Assembly: GCA_016187925.1 (NCBI GenBank)
Contig: JACPIS010000021.1
Span: 1 to 64,000, forward strand
Source: Opitutia bacterium
Lineage (GTDB): Bacteria; Verrucomicrobiota; Verrucomicrobiia; Opitutales; Opitutaceae
Length of the DNA stretch: 64,000 nucleotides
Reading direction: 5' to 3'
Part shown: in pieces, positions 53,785 through 64,000 of the stretch
How the letters are laid out: each line of letters starts with the position of its first letter
Position numbering within the stretch: the first letter of the stretch is position 1
Notes under the pieces: model-generated
Seen by the model: only the letters and a program-made list of their open reading frames with translations
Told to the model about the DNA's origin: nothing
The model's database searches: none
Position numbers and translations under genes: made by a program

Positions 53785-54684
53785 TTACCCGGCCTTCGGC
53801 TTCACCGGCACGAGGAAGTCGAACTCGCACTTCTCGCCGCCATCGCCGAAACGCTCGTCCTGGCGGTCGAGATTGGGCGCGCCCGTGTGCACGAACTTCG
53901 AGCGCGGGAGCCAGGAGCCGAACGCGTAGTTGATCGTCTCACCGAGCTTGGCCACGGGGCCGCGGTGCGTGAAGCATGCGTAGGTGGCGGCCGGGATGCG
54001 CCAGAGCGTGAGCGGTGGCTCGGCCCGGCGCGACGGGGCGACGTTGATGCCGGCGAGATATTCAAGCTCGTCGGGATGGCGGCGGTCCGCGTCGCCCGGG
54101 CAGCGCGCGGCGCCGTAGACGTATTGGTCCAGTTGGGGCTGGAGTGTCCCGATCAGCGGGCAGAATCGCCCGTAGAGGCGCGGGATGACGTCGGTGTTGT
54201 CGGCATCGGGCGACATCGGGCCGATGAAGCGCGTCGAGAGTCCGAGGAGATTGAGCGCGGGGAGCTGGATGATTTGCGGTTCCATGGTGGTTTGACGGGG
54301 AAGACGTTTGAGGCGGTGCAGCGTCAGGCGCGGGCGGGTGCGGTTCCACGCGAGCCCGCCGGTGCGGCGGAACTGGCTCGGGCTGACGGCGAAGGCGGCG
54401 CGGAAGGCGCGCGTGAACGCCTCGTGCGATTCGAATTGGTAGTCGAGCGCGAGCTCGAGGATGGAGCGGCGGGTGTCCTTCAGGTCTTCGGCGGCGGCGG
54501 TGAGCCGGCGCTTGCGGATGTAGGAGCCGAGCGAGTCGCCGGTCGCCTCCGCGAAGATCCGGTGGAAATGCCAGAGCGAAAACCCGGCACGCCGGGCGAC
54601 GGCATCGAGCGAAATCGGCTCGCGCAGGAGCCGCTCGATCAGATCGGCGGCACGGATGACGGCTTCGTGGTAGTGCGATGGCAT
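53785..54684 (-). CDS. AraC-family regulator with GyrI-like effector domain
   Basis: 299 residues from MPSHYHEAVIRAADLIERLL; the track start is two codons earlier. The N-terminal AraC double helix-turn-helix (SLDAVARRAGFSLWHFHRIFAEATGDSLGSYIRKRRLTAAAEDL, SILELALDYQFESHEAFTRAFRAAFAVSPSQFRR) is followed by a GyrI/SOUL-like small-molecule domain (IIQLPALNLLGLSTRF...LTLWRIPAATYACFTHRGP...). This is the Rob/MarA-like arrangement seen in efflux and drug-response regulators. Target genes are unknown. A lone gene. Confidence 0.9.
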   Translation of the reverse strand: MPSHYHEAVIRAADLIERLLREPISLDAVARRAGFSLWHFHRIFAEATGDSLGSYIRKRRLTAAAEDLKDTRRSILELALDYQFESHEAFTRAFRAAFAVSPSQFRRTGGLAWNRTRPRLTLHRLKRLPRQTTMEPQIIQLPALNLLGLSTRFIGPMSPDADNTDVIPRLYGRFCPLIGTLQPQLDQYVYGAARCPGDADRRHPDELEYLAGINVAPSRRAEPPLTLWRIPAATYACFTHRGPVAKLGETINYAFGSWLPRSKFVHTGAPNLDRQDERFGDGGEKCEFDFLVPVKPKAG

Positions 54685-54766
54685 GGTCAACGGGAGGAGA
54701 GTAGCAGACCGCGTGCGGTGGCCGCTTGACTTGTTGTGCGATTCTGCGCCGCGGCCGGCCGCAGAC

Positions 54767-55549
54767 TCAATCCCGGCGCGCGACCCAGAACCGGCAGTTG
54801 TCGGAAAATTCCTTCACGGCGCGGCGTTCGCGGGCGAGTTCGTCGCGCAGTGCATCCTCGATGTGCGTCCATCCGGTGGCGGCGAGGTCTGCGAGAATCT
54901 CGGCCCGGTCGGGCAGGTGCATGAAGGTCTGGCCGTGCTCGTGCGCGAAGTAGCGGTCGCCGAACTCGAGCAGGCGCGGGTTCTGCTCCCCGCGTTGCCA
55001 GTGCACCGCCTCCTTGGCCCACGCCGCGCGCTCGACCGGATCGGCGTCGCGGTCGTGCGAGGTGAAGATGAACTTCGCCCCCGGCCGGCAGACGCGGTGC
55101 AGCCCGCGCATCGCCGCGCGCCGGTTCTCCCGCCCGGGGATCTGCATCAGCCCGTTGAAGAGAAACAGCGCGCCGTCGTAGGACTTGTCACTTATTAAGT
55201 GACATTCCCCTAGGCGGGTCGCGTCGGCTTGCAGGAAAGTCAGCTCGCTCATCTGCAGCTCGGCGGCGAGGTTTTGCGCCTGCTCGACCATCTCGGCGGC
55301 GAAGTCGAAAGCCGTGATGTTCCGGTAACCCTCGTGCCAAAGACCGACCGCCACGCGGCCCGCGCCGCAACCGGCTTCGAGCAGCGCGGCGGATTTTTCG
55401 GGGAAGTGCCGCGTGATGAGCAGGCGCTCAGATTCCCACAGCCCGAGGAAATGCGCCGCGCGGGTGTAGTGCAGCACCGCCTCGATGGCATTGAAGTCGT
55501 CCCGGACGATGTCCGAGGAGATTTTCTCGTTGTCGCGTTCCTCGTTCAT
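54767..55549 (-). CDS. Class I SAM-dependent methyltransferase with embedded palindrome
   Basis: 260 residues from MNEERDNEKISSDIVRDDFNAIEAVLHYTRAAHF; the long track ORF upstream is shadow. Motif I ALLEAGCGAGRVAVGLWHEG, acidic loop ITAFDFAAEMVEQAQN, SYDGALFLFNGLMQIPGRENRRAAMRGLHRVCRPGAKFIFTSHD. The substrate is unknown. Residues ~112-123 (LGECHLISDKS) are encoded by a 34-bp AT-rich palindrome (55179-55212) lying in a surface loop position before motif II. Starts inside the stop of the 55546 gene (ATGA overlap), so it is co-translated with it. Confidence 0.87.
   Translation of the reverse strand: MNEERDNEKISSDIVRDDFNAIEAVLHYTRAAHFLGLWESERLLITRHFPEKSAALLEAGCGAGRVAVGLWHEGYRNITAFDFAAEMVEQAQNLAAELQMSELTFLQADATRLGECHLISDKSYDGALFLFNGLMQIPGRENRRAAMRGLHRVCRPGAKFIFTSHDRDADPVERAAWAKEAVHWQRGEQNPRLLEFGDRYFAHEHGQTFMHLPDRAEILADLAATGWTHIEDALRDELARERRAVKEFSDNCRFWVARRD
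55179..55212. repeat. AT-rich palindrome inside a methyltransferase gene
   Basis: A perfect 19-bp palindrome TGTCACTTATTAAGTGACA with outer TAGG and CCTA matches, in frame within the coding sequence. Composition contrasts sharply with the GC-rich surroundings. Confidence 0.75.
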
Positions 55550-57156
55550 CGGGCAATGCGACGGGCGAGCACGGGCGGTGCGTCGGGGAACGGTGTCCGT
55601 CCCGACACGGCAGCGGCGGCCGCGAGTTGTGATTTCAGCGCGGCAGCCGGCTCGTTGACCAGCACCGCCGCGAGCGGGTCGCCATAGACGATGCGCCAAT
55701 GCCGCTGCAACAACAGGCCGATCGCGGGCGAGCCGGTGGGCAACAGGGCGACCTTGGCGCGCGAGAGATCGATGGCGGGCCCCGGCTCTTGCCCGGCATA
55801 GAGGAGCCAGTGCGCGTCCATGACCGCGGCGGGATAAACCGTGTCGAGCCGGCCGTCGAAGGACACGGGGTTGTCGGGCAGCTCCCAGAGCACCTGCTGG
55901 CCCCAGTCGAAGAAGCAGAGCGTGTTGCCCGTGAGCCCGTGCGCTCGCATGAACTCGATGGCCGCGACGGGAAAGACATCCCGCGGCACGTCGACGCGGA
56001 ACGGGTGCTGGCGCGGCGCCGCGACACTGGAGCGCAAGCACCAGCCGCCGCCGAGCAGCAGCGCTAGGGCGAGCGCGGCGCTCACGACTGGACGGGCGAG
56101 CACGGCGCGCAAATCCCGCGTGGCCGGACCGAGCCGGGAGAGAAGCGCCAGCACATGCGGTGGCAGAAAAATCACGGTCGCCAAACCGAACAGCGGTGCG
56201 TGGCGCTGGTGTTGCGTCGCCATGACCGCGAGCAAAACCCACGTCAGCATTTCCCACAGCCGGCGCGGCTGGCGCGACGCACCCCACGCGGCCAAGCCGA
56301 GGCCGATGGTGAAATAGAACGGTACATTGGCGAACGTCAGCCCCATCGGCTGCCACTCGGTGATGTTGGGGCGGGGCAGCTGCAGGGTTGCAATCGTCCA
56401 CGTCACGAGCTGCCAGCCCCAGGGATTGACGAGAAGGCAGAGCGAACTGGCAGCGGCGATTCCCAGCATGGCGCCGGTGCGTGCGCTCGGCGCGGAGCAA
56501 CGCAGCTTCTGTGCGAGCACGGGCAGGCGAGCGCCAAGCATCTCCGTGGCCACGGCGAGCAGGGTGATGAGCCAGCCGGCGAGGTAGCCGCCGTGGGTGT
56601 TGACCCAGAGGGCGAACAGCAGCGGTGGCGCGAAGCCCCACGCCGAGCGGCCGGAGAAAAACCGGCGCAGGGCCACCAGCAGCGCGACGAACGCGAGCCA
56701 GGTGAACAGTTGCGGGCGCACGGCGTAGCCGAGGGCGATGAAGTTGCCGCAGAGTGCGAGCAGGGCGAGAGCCGCCGCGCGCTGCGGGCGCTCGTTACCG
56801 GCGCCTTCGCGCCACGCCCAGCCGAGCGTGACCGTGGCGAGCCCGATCATCAGCAGCCACAGGCCGGTGCCGCCCGCGAGGCGGTGCGTCAGGCCGAGCG
56901 CGACTTCGGCCAGCACCTCGTGGTTGATCCACGGCTGGCCGGCGGCGGTCCAGGAGAGCGCGTCGGTGGTTTCGAGTCCGCGCAACTGCAGCATGCGCTG
57001 GCCATAGAGCACGTGGCCCCAGAGGTCGTTGTCGACGGTGTTGTCCGAGACGCGCAGCCAGAGGAAGGCGACGGCGGCCCAAACGCCCGCGCGGACGAGC
57101 CAGCGATTGAGCGTCGCCGGCGGAGCGGAGGCGGGAGAACTTATTTCCGGCGCCAT
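55546..57156 (-). CDS. Multi-spanning membrane protein, glycosyltransferase-like fold
   Basis: 536 residues from MAPEISSPASAPPATLNRWLVRAG; the track's longer ORF overlaps the RsmB-like gene. About eleven hydrophobic helices are followed by a ~130-residue extracytoplasmic C-terminal domain (FDWGQQVLWELPDNPVSFDGRLDTVYPAAVMD). The early loop DNTVDNDLWGHVLYGQRM and TEWQPM region recall PMT/ArnT-like or DUF-type polytopic proteins with an acidic first loop, but no confident family was recognised. It overlaps the RsmB-like gene's end by 16 bp and the methyltransferase start by 4 bp, forming a three-gene operon. Confidence 0.7.
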   Translation of the reverse strand: MAPEISSPASAPPATLNRWLVRAGVWAAVAFLWLRVSDNTVDNDLWGHVLYGQRMLQLRGLETTDALSWTAAGQPWINHEVLAEVALGLTHRLAGGTGLWLLMIGLATVTLGWAWREGAGNERPQRAAALALLALCGNFIALGYAVRPQLFTWLAFVALLVALRRFFSGRSAWGFAPPLLFALWVNTHGGYLAGWLITLLAVATEMLGARLPVLAQKLRCSAPSARTGAMLGIAAASSLCLLVNPWGWQLVTWTIATLQLPRPNITEWQPMGLTFANVPFYFTIGLGLAAWGASRQPRRLWEMLTWVLLAVMATQHQRHAPLFGLATVIFLPPHVLALLSRLGPATRDLRAVLARPVVSAALALALLLGGGWCLRSSVAAPRQHPFRVDVPRDVFPVAAIEFMRAHGLTGNTLCFFDWGQQVLWELPDNPVSFDGRLDTVYPAAVMDAHWLLYAGQEPGPAIDLSRAKVALLPTGSPAIGLLLQRHWRIVYGDPLAAVLVNEPAAALKSQLAAAAAVSGRTPFPDAPPVLARRIAR

Positions 57157-58358
57157 GCGGCGATGAACATGCCGTTCGCGTTCAGCTCGTGCGGCCACAG
57201 GAAGAACTGAGTGCTGAGCGCCGAGTGCTGAGCGCTGAAGACCAGCGCGGGTTCGAAGTCGGGATGCGCGGCGGTGAACGCATCGGCGATGGCGGTCGTC
57301 TCCGCGCGGGTGAGGGTGCAGACGGCGTAGACGAGCCGGCCGCCGGGCTTGAGCGAACCGGCGGCGTGATCGAGCAGCCGCGCCTGCACAGCGGCGAGTT
57401 CGTGCACGTCGGTGGGCCGGGTCGTCCAGCGCGCGTGCGGGTTGCGCTGCCAGGTGCCGATGCCGCTGCAGGGGGCGTCGACGAGCACGCCGTCGAATTT
57501 GGTTTTCGTCGGCAGCTTGGCGTCGCCCTGCCACGGAGCCGCGCGGAAATTGAAAACTTTCGCGCGGGCGGCGCGCTCCTTCAGCTTGGCCAGCCGGCGC
57601 TCCGAGCGGTCGCTGACCCAGAGCAGGCCCTTGTTCTGCATCAGGTCGGAGAGGTGCATGCTCTTGCCGCCCTCGCCGGCGCAGGCGTCCCACCACGTCT
57701 CGCCGGGTTGCGGCGCACAGGCGAGGCCGACCAGCTGCGAGGCGAGATCTTGAATCTCGAACTCGCCGGCTTGAAACTCGGGTGTGCGGTAAAGGTCGGT
57801 CAGACCGGTGTAGGCCCGGGCTGAGAGTTGAGAGCTGAGAGCTGAGAGTGGCACTCCGAGCTCTGCCGGAGCGCAGTGCCCGAGCGAGGCGGCGACTTTT
57901 GCGGCCAGACCCTGCTTGGCGCGGATCCAGAGCGCCGGTTCGCGTTGCAGCTGGCGGAGCAGCGCGACTTCGGTCGGGTAGGGGCGCTTGCCCTCAAGCG
58001 CCCTTGGGCCGTTGGGGGCAACGGCCCCTACCTCCGGCCAGAAGATTGTCTCGGAAAACCACTCCGGCACGGCGCGGGCGGCGAGCGCCTCGGGCTTGAA
58101 CGACGCCGGGTTTTTGTCGAAGCGCGCTTGCAGGGTGCGGGCGGCCTCGAGCTGTTTCTGCAGCGAGTCTTTCGGCTCCAGCCAGCGCCACCAGCGGAAG
58201 TAGGCGAAGACGGCACGGCTGATCGCGCGGCGCTCGGCGGGGGCCGAGTAGTGGCGCGTGCGGACCAGCGACTCGCGCAGAGCCTGGTCGGCGGGCGTGC
58301 CGGCCTGGACGGTCTTCAGGATGCGGGCGGCGTGGTTGAGGATGGCGGAGCTGGGCAC
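57141..58358 (-). CDS. RsmB-like 16S rRNA m5C methyltransferase with in-frame repeat insertions
   Basis: 405 residues. An N-terminal NusB-like helical region (ILNHAARILKTVQAG...RAISRAVFAYFRWWRWL) is followed by the RsmB/RsmF/NSUN catalytic fold: WWDACAGEGGKSMHLSDLM (SAM site), DAPCSGIGTWQRNPHARW (motif IV Cys) and LVYAVCTLTRAET (nucleophile Cys). It methylates C5 of rRNA cytosine. Three repeat-like insertions lie in frame: ~109-128 (palindrome, VGAVAPNGPRALEGKRPYP), ~168-180 (heptads, PLSALSSQLSAR) and ~377-387 (heptads, FSAQHSALSTQF). All core motifs survive, so it should still be active. Confidence 0.87.
   Translation of the reverse strand: MPSSAILNHAARILKTVQAGTPADQALRESLVRTRHYSAPAERRAISRAVFAYFRWWRWLEPKDSLQKQLEAARTLQARFDKNPASFKPEALAARAVPEWFSETIFWPEVGAVAPNGPRALEGKRPYPTEVALLRQLQREPALWIRAKQGLAAKVAASLGHCAPAELGVPLSALSSQLSARAYTGLTDLYRTPEFQAGEFEIQDLASQLVGLACAPQPGETWWDACAGEGGKSMHLSDLMQNKGLLWVSDRSERRLAKLKERAARAKVFNFRAAPWQGDAKLPTKTKFDGVLVDAPCSGIGTWQRNPHARWTTRPTDVHELAAVQARLLDHAAGSLKPGGRLVYAVCTLTRAETTAIADAFTAAHPDFEPALVFSAQHSALSTQFFLWPHELNANGMFIAAWRRK
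57207..57238. repeat. Intragenic period-7 repeat, RsmB-like gene (3' copy)
   Basis: CTGA, GTGCTGA, GCGCCGA, GTGCTGA, GCGCTGA: degenerate heptads in the + reading, encoding AQHSALSTQ in the gene. Confidence 0.8.
57821..57849. repeat. Intragenic period-7 repeat, RsmB-like gene (middle copy)
   Basis: CTGAGAG, TTGAGAG, CTGAGAG, CTGAGAG: four near-identical heptads encoding LSALSSQLSA on the gene strand. Related to the series in dnaE at 61506-61592. Confidence 0.85.
57977..58032. repeat. Intragenic double palindrome, RsmB-like gene (5' copy)
   Basis: GGTAGGGGCGCTTGCCCTCAAGCGCC and GGGCCGTTGGGGGCAACGGCCCCTACC: two hairpins enclosed by GGTAGGGGC / GCCCCTACC ends. It encodes GAVAPNGPRALEGKRPYP in frame. 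Confidence 0.85.
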
Positions 58359-58376
58359 AGCCCGCAGCAGAGCCGC

Positions 58377-60347
58377 TCAGAGGTTCCTCTTCAAGAACGC
58401 TTCGATGCGGGTGTAGAGATCGATGCGGTGCTTCAGCTCGGCGAAGCCATGGGCTTCACCGGGGATGAACAGCGCCTCGTAGGGGACACCGGCATCCTTG
58501 AGTGCCTTGACCAGACGGCGCGACTGGTCGGTATCGGCATTGGTGTCTTCCTTGCCGTGGGCGACAAAGACAGGAACCTTGATTTTCGCGACGGAATGGA
58601 GCGGTGACATGGCCACGAATTTTTCGCGGTCCTTTTCGGGGTCACCGAGTTCGCGGCGAAACCACTCATAGCGGTAGGTATTCGAGTTGAGGTCCCGGTC
58701 TTCTTCCATGAACTCGGCCCAGTCGAATACACCCGCGATGCTGACAGCGCACTTGTAGAGCCCGGGCTCAAAGGCGGCGCCGCACATTGCGAGATAGCCG
58801 CCGAAACTCGAACCGAGGATCGCGATACGCGCCGGGTCGGCGATTTTCGCATCGATGAGGGCGTGCACGCCGTCGGTCACATCGTCGTGCATCGTGCGGA
58901 ACTCCATGCGTGGCGCCTGGCTGATGGCGGCGTCGTAGCCGGATGAGCCGCGGTAGTTTGGGCGAAAGACGAGATAGCCCCGGCTGGCGAAGAATTGGCT
59001 TTGCGCGTCGTAGCCCCAGACATCACGCACCCAGGGCCCACCGTGCGGCAGCACGACCATCGGGGCCGGCCGGCCTTCCTGGTGGCTCAGCGGCAGGGTG
59101 ACGTAGCCGTCGAGCTTCAAGCCGTCACGGGTCTGGAAAGTCATAAGGCGCACCGGTGCCATGAGGCGCTCGGGCAGCCAGGGCGCGAGGTCGGCGAGTT
59201 GGGTGAGCTTCTTGCTGCCGCGGTCGAAAAGATAGAGCGAACCGGGGTGCCGGTCGGAGGAGCCGACGACAAGCACGCGCTGGCCGTCACGGCTGCGGCT
59301 CGTGATGAGATTCACCCGTTCCGGCGGCAGCAGGCGGTCGAGAGTCTGTTGAAGGGCGGCGTCCTCGTCGCGGAACCAGACTTGCTCCGGCGCCTGGCGG
59401 GCATAGAGGAGGCCGCTGAGATCGCGATCATCGGTGGAGAACCGGATGCTACCGACGCTGAAGTCGTATTTTTCGTCGGTGTGCAGCACCGGCCCCAGCG
59501 ATCCGTCGATGGTGTTAAAACGCCGCAGCTCTCGCAGGCCCTGGCCGTTCCGGTGGCCGACAAGCAATACGGCGGGATCGGAGTCGATGGCCATCGGCGC
59601 ATCGTGCTCGACGTTGATCTGCACCGCGGTCCAGCGGTCGTCGGTCTCGTGGCGGAAGAGCTTCCGTACGCCCTTGTGGTACGCGAGCAGGTAGGCGATT
59701 TCGCCCTGCCGGTCGCGCCACCAGTGCATGACGCCGTCAATGCCGGGCGGTGGATTGAACGAGCGGACGACGTTCCGGCCGAAATCACCGAAGTTGTTGC
59801 GGAAGTTTTTCCGGAGATCGATTTCGAACAGGCCGGTGGGCTTGTGGCTGTGGCGCCATGATTGGCGCACGAGCACGAAGAGATTTTCGGGGCGCGAGCG
59901 AGGCGAGCCGAGTACATCCACGGCTTCATATTCGTTCAGCGTGGTGATCTTTTTCGGATCGTCCCGGTTCATCGCATAAAGCCCGCGTGCGAAGCGCACG
60001 TCGTGCGTGACCGTAAACACGACCCGGTCGTCGCCGGCCCAGTTGAATGAAAAAATATTGTACGTCGAATCGCCGCGCGAGCCCGTGATCGCGCGACTGG
60101 CGAGATTAAGGAAGATCAGCCCGTAGGAATCGTGCTTGGCGTCGTAAACACGCATCCCGACATGGGTGCCCGCCGGATTCAGCGCCGCACCGGCCACGGC
60201 CGCGGAACGGAAGAAGTATTCGACCGGAATATCGGCGGGGTTCGTGGGCGCGGGAAGAGCTGGTGGCTCAGTCGCCTGCAAACCGATGATCAGGGAGGGT
60301 AGGGCGAACAACCAACGAAGGGTGCGTCGCGTCAGGTCAGTGGACAT
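58377..60347 (-). CDS. S9-family prolyl oligopeptidase-like peptidase, exported
   Basis: 656 residues from MSTDLTRRTLRWLFALPSLIIGLQA, with a signal peptide; the track's longer start is unlikely. A beta-propeller domain (~40-390) is followed by the alpha/beta hydrolase catalytic domain: VVLPHGGPWVRDVWGYDAQSQFFASRGY, ILGSSFGGYLAMCGAA (Ser), VFVAHGKEDTNADTDQSRRLVKAL (Asp), PGEAHGFAELKHRIDLYTRIEAFLKR (His). This is the AAP/DPP-like S9 type acting on short peptides, probably in the periplasm. It is a single gene. Confidence 0.93.
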   Translation of the reverse strand: MSTDLTRRTLRWLFALPSLIIGLQATEPPALPAPTNPADIPVEYFFRSAAVAGAALNPAGTHVGMRVYDAKHDSYGLIFLNLASRAITGSRGDSTYNIFSFNWAGDDRVVFTVTHDVRFARGLYAMNRDDPKKITTLNEYEAVDVLGSPRSRPENLFVLVRQSWRHSHKPTGLFEIDLRKNFRNNFGDFGRNVVRSFNPPPGIDGVMHWWRDRQGEIAYLLAYHKGVRKLFRHETDDRWTAVQINVEHDAPMAIDSDPAVLLVGHRNGQGLRELRRFNTIDGSLGPVLHTDEKYDFSVGSIRFSTDDRDLSGLLYARQAPEQVWFRDEDAALQQTLDRLLPPERVNLITSRSRDGQRVLVVGSSDRHPGSLYLFDRGSKKLTQLADLAPWLPERLMAPVRLMTFQTRDGLKLDGYVTLPLSHQEGRPAPMVVLPHGGPWVRDVWGYDAQSQFFASRGYLVFRPNYRGSSGYDAAISQAPRMEFRTMHDDVTDGVHALIDAKIADPARIAILGSSFGGYLAMCGAAFEPGLYKCAVSIAGVFDWAEFMEEDRDLNSNTYRYEWFRRELGDPEKDREKFVAMSPLHSVAKIKVPVFVAHGKEDTNADTDQSRRLVKALKDAGVPYEALFIPGEAHGFAELKHRIDLYTRIEAFLKRNL

Positions 60348-60420
60348 GTGTGCTCTTTCTAGGCCCGGCCGGAGCAGAAACGAGCCGCGGTGCAGCGTCA
60401 ACCCGAGTTCTGCCGGCCGC

Positions 60421-64000
<3,580 letters not shown>

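Noticed and set aside
54767-57696. 624-aa and 716-aa readings of the methyltransferase and membrane protein ORFs
   Set aside because: The upstream parts are antisense or out-of-frame shadows of the next genes; internal starts give normal family lengths and ATGA overlaps.

Overview
The window is 64 kb of high-GC, densely coding, Gram-negative chromosome. The gene set fits a verrucomicrobial genome, most likely Opitutaceae: lipid A genes, a caa3-type oxidase cluster, an Rrf2-YezD-porin-sulfate transporter operon, a GDSL autotransporter, an NHL protein with a Gly-rich CTERM tail, and many short palindromic or heptad repeats. The taxonomic call is inference from gene content; there is no rRNA gene to anchor it. 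I saw no tRNA, rRNA, CRISPR array or prophage.

Layout. 1-700: 3' part of groL with an internal out-of-frame deletion, then a strong terminator. 724-1530: a CPBP membrane protease. 1.5-7.2 kb: an accessory island of lower and uneven composition. It holds a truncated DUF433 antitoxin, three copies of a repeat of up to ~350 bp, the N-terminal remnant of an integron integrase, and a seven-cassette integron array with attC sites, followed by a ParE-type toxin-antitoxin pair. 7.2-11.7 kb: prepilin-like protein, EEP-family phosphohydrolase, exported-looking NAD-dependent DNA ligase, PhnP-like metallo-hydrolase. 12.1-18.3 kb: Rrf2 regulator, YezD, porin and CysPTWA, a sulfate uptake operon. 18.3-30.1 kb: cytochrome c oxidase (CtaC/D/E/F/G), azurin, DUF420, heme O and heme A synthases, a CusF-SCO1 fusion and a His-rich anchored protein; together these make, copper-load and probably feed the terminal oxidase. 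30.2-37.1 kb: methyltransferase, MBL hydrolase, a REP-associated transposase flanked by REP sequences, AMP nucleosidase, PhoD-like phosphatase and an NHL-repeat protein. 37.2-42.6 kb: lipA, lipB, lysS, lolC, lolD. 42.8-50.9 kb: GnnA-like dehydrogenase, lpxB, hybrid histidine kinase, hemA, ccsA. 51-64 kb: GNAT, GDSL autotransporter, AraC/GyrI regulator, methyltransferase, membrane protein, RsmB-like rRNA methyltransferase, S9 peptidase and most of dnaE.

The two main observations are these. (1) The array at 2.7-6.0 kb is an integron by internal logic: in all seven cassettes the 7-base core at the 5' junction is the exact reverse complement of the R'' box at that cassette's own 3' end, across three core variants, two of which depart from GTTRRRY at position 2. 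Its integrase is truncated and both ends of the array are cut by copies of the same dispersed repeat. (2) Short palindromic and period-7 tandem repeats, also present between genes, sit in frame inside essential genes (dnaE twice, the RsmB-like gene three times, a methyltransferase once) and supply the last codons and stops of lysS and lipB.

Coordinates follow the supplied ORF track, with starts re-chosen where the track runs into upstream shadow sequence.
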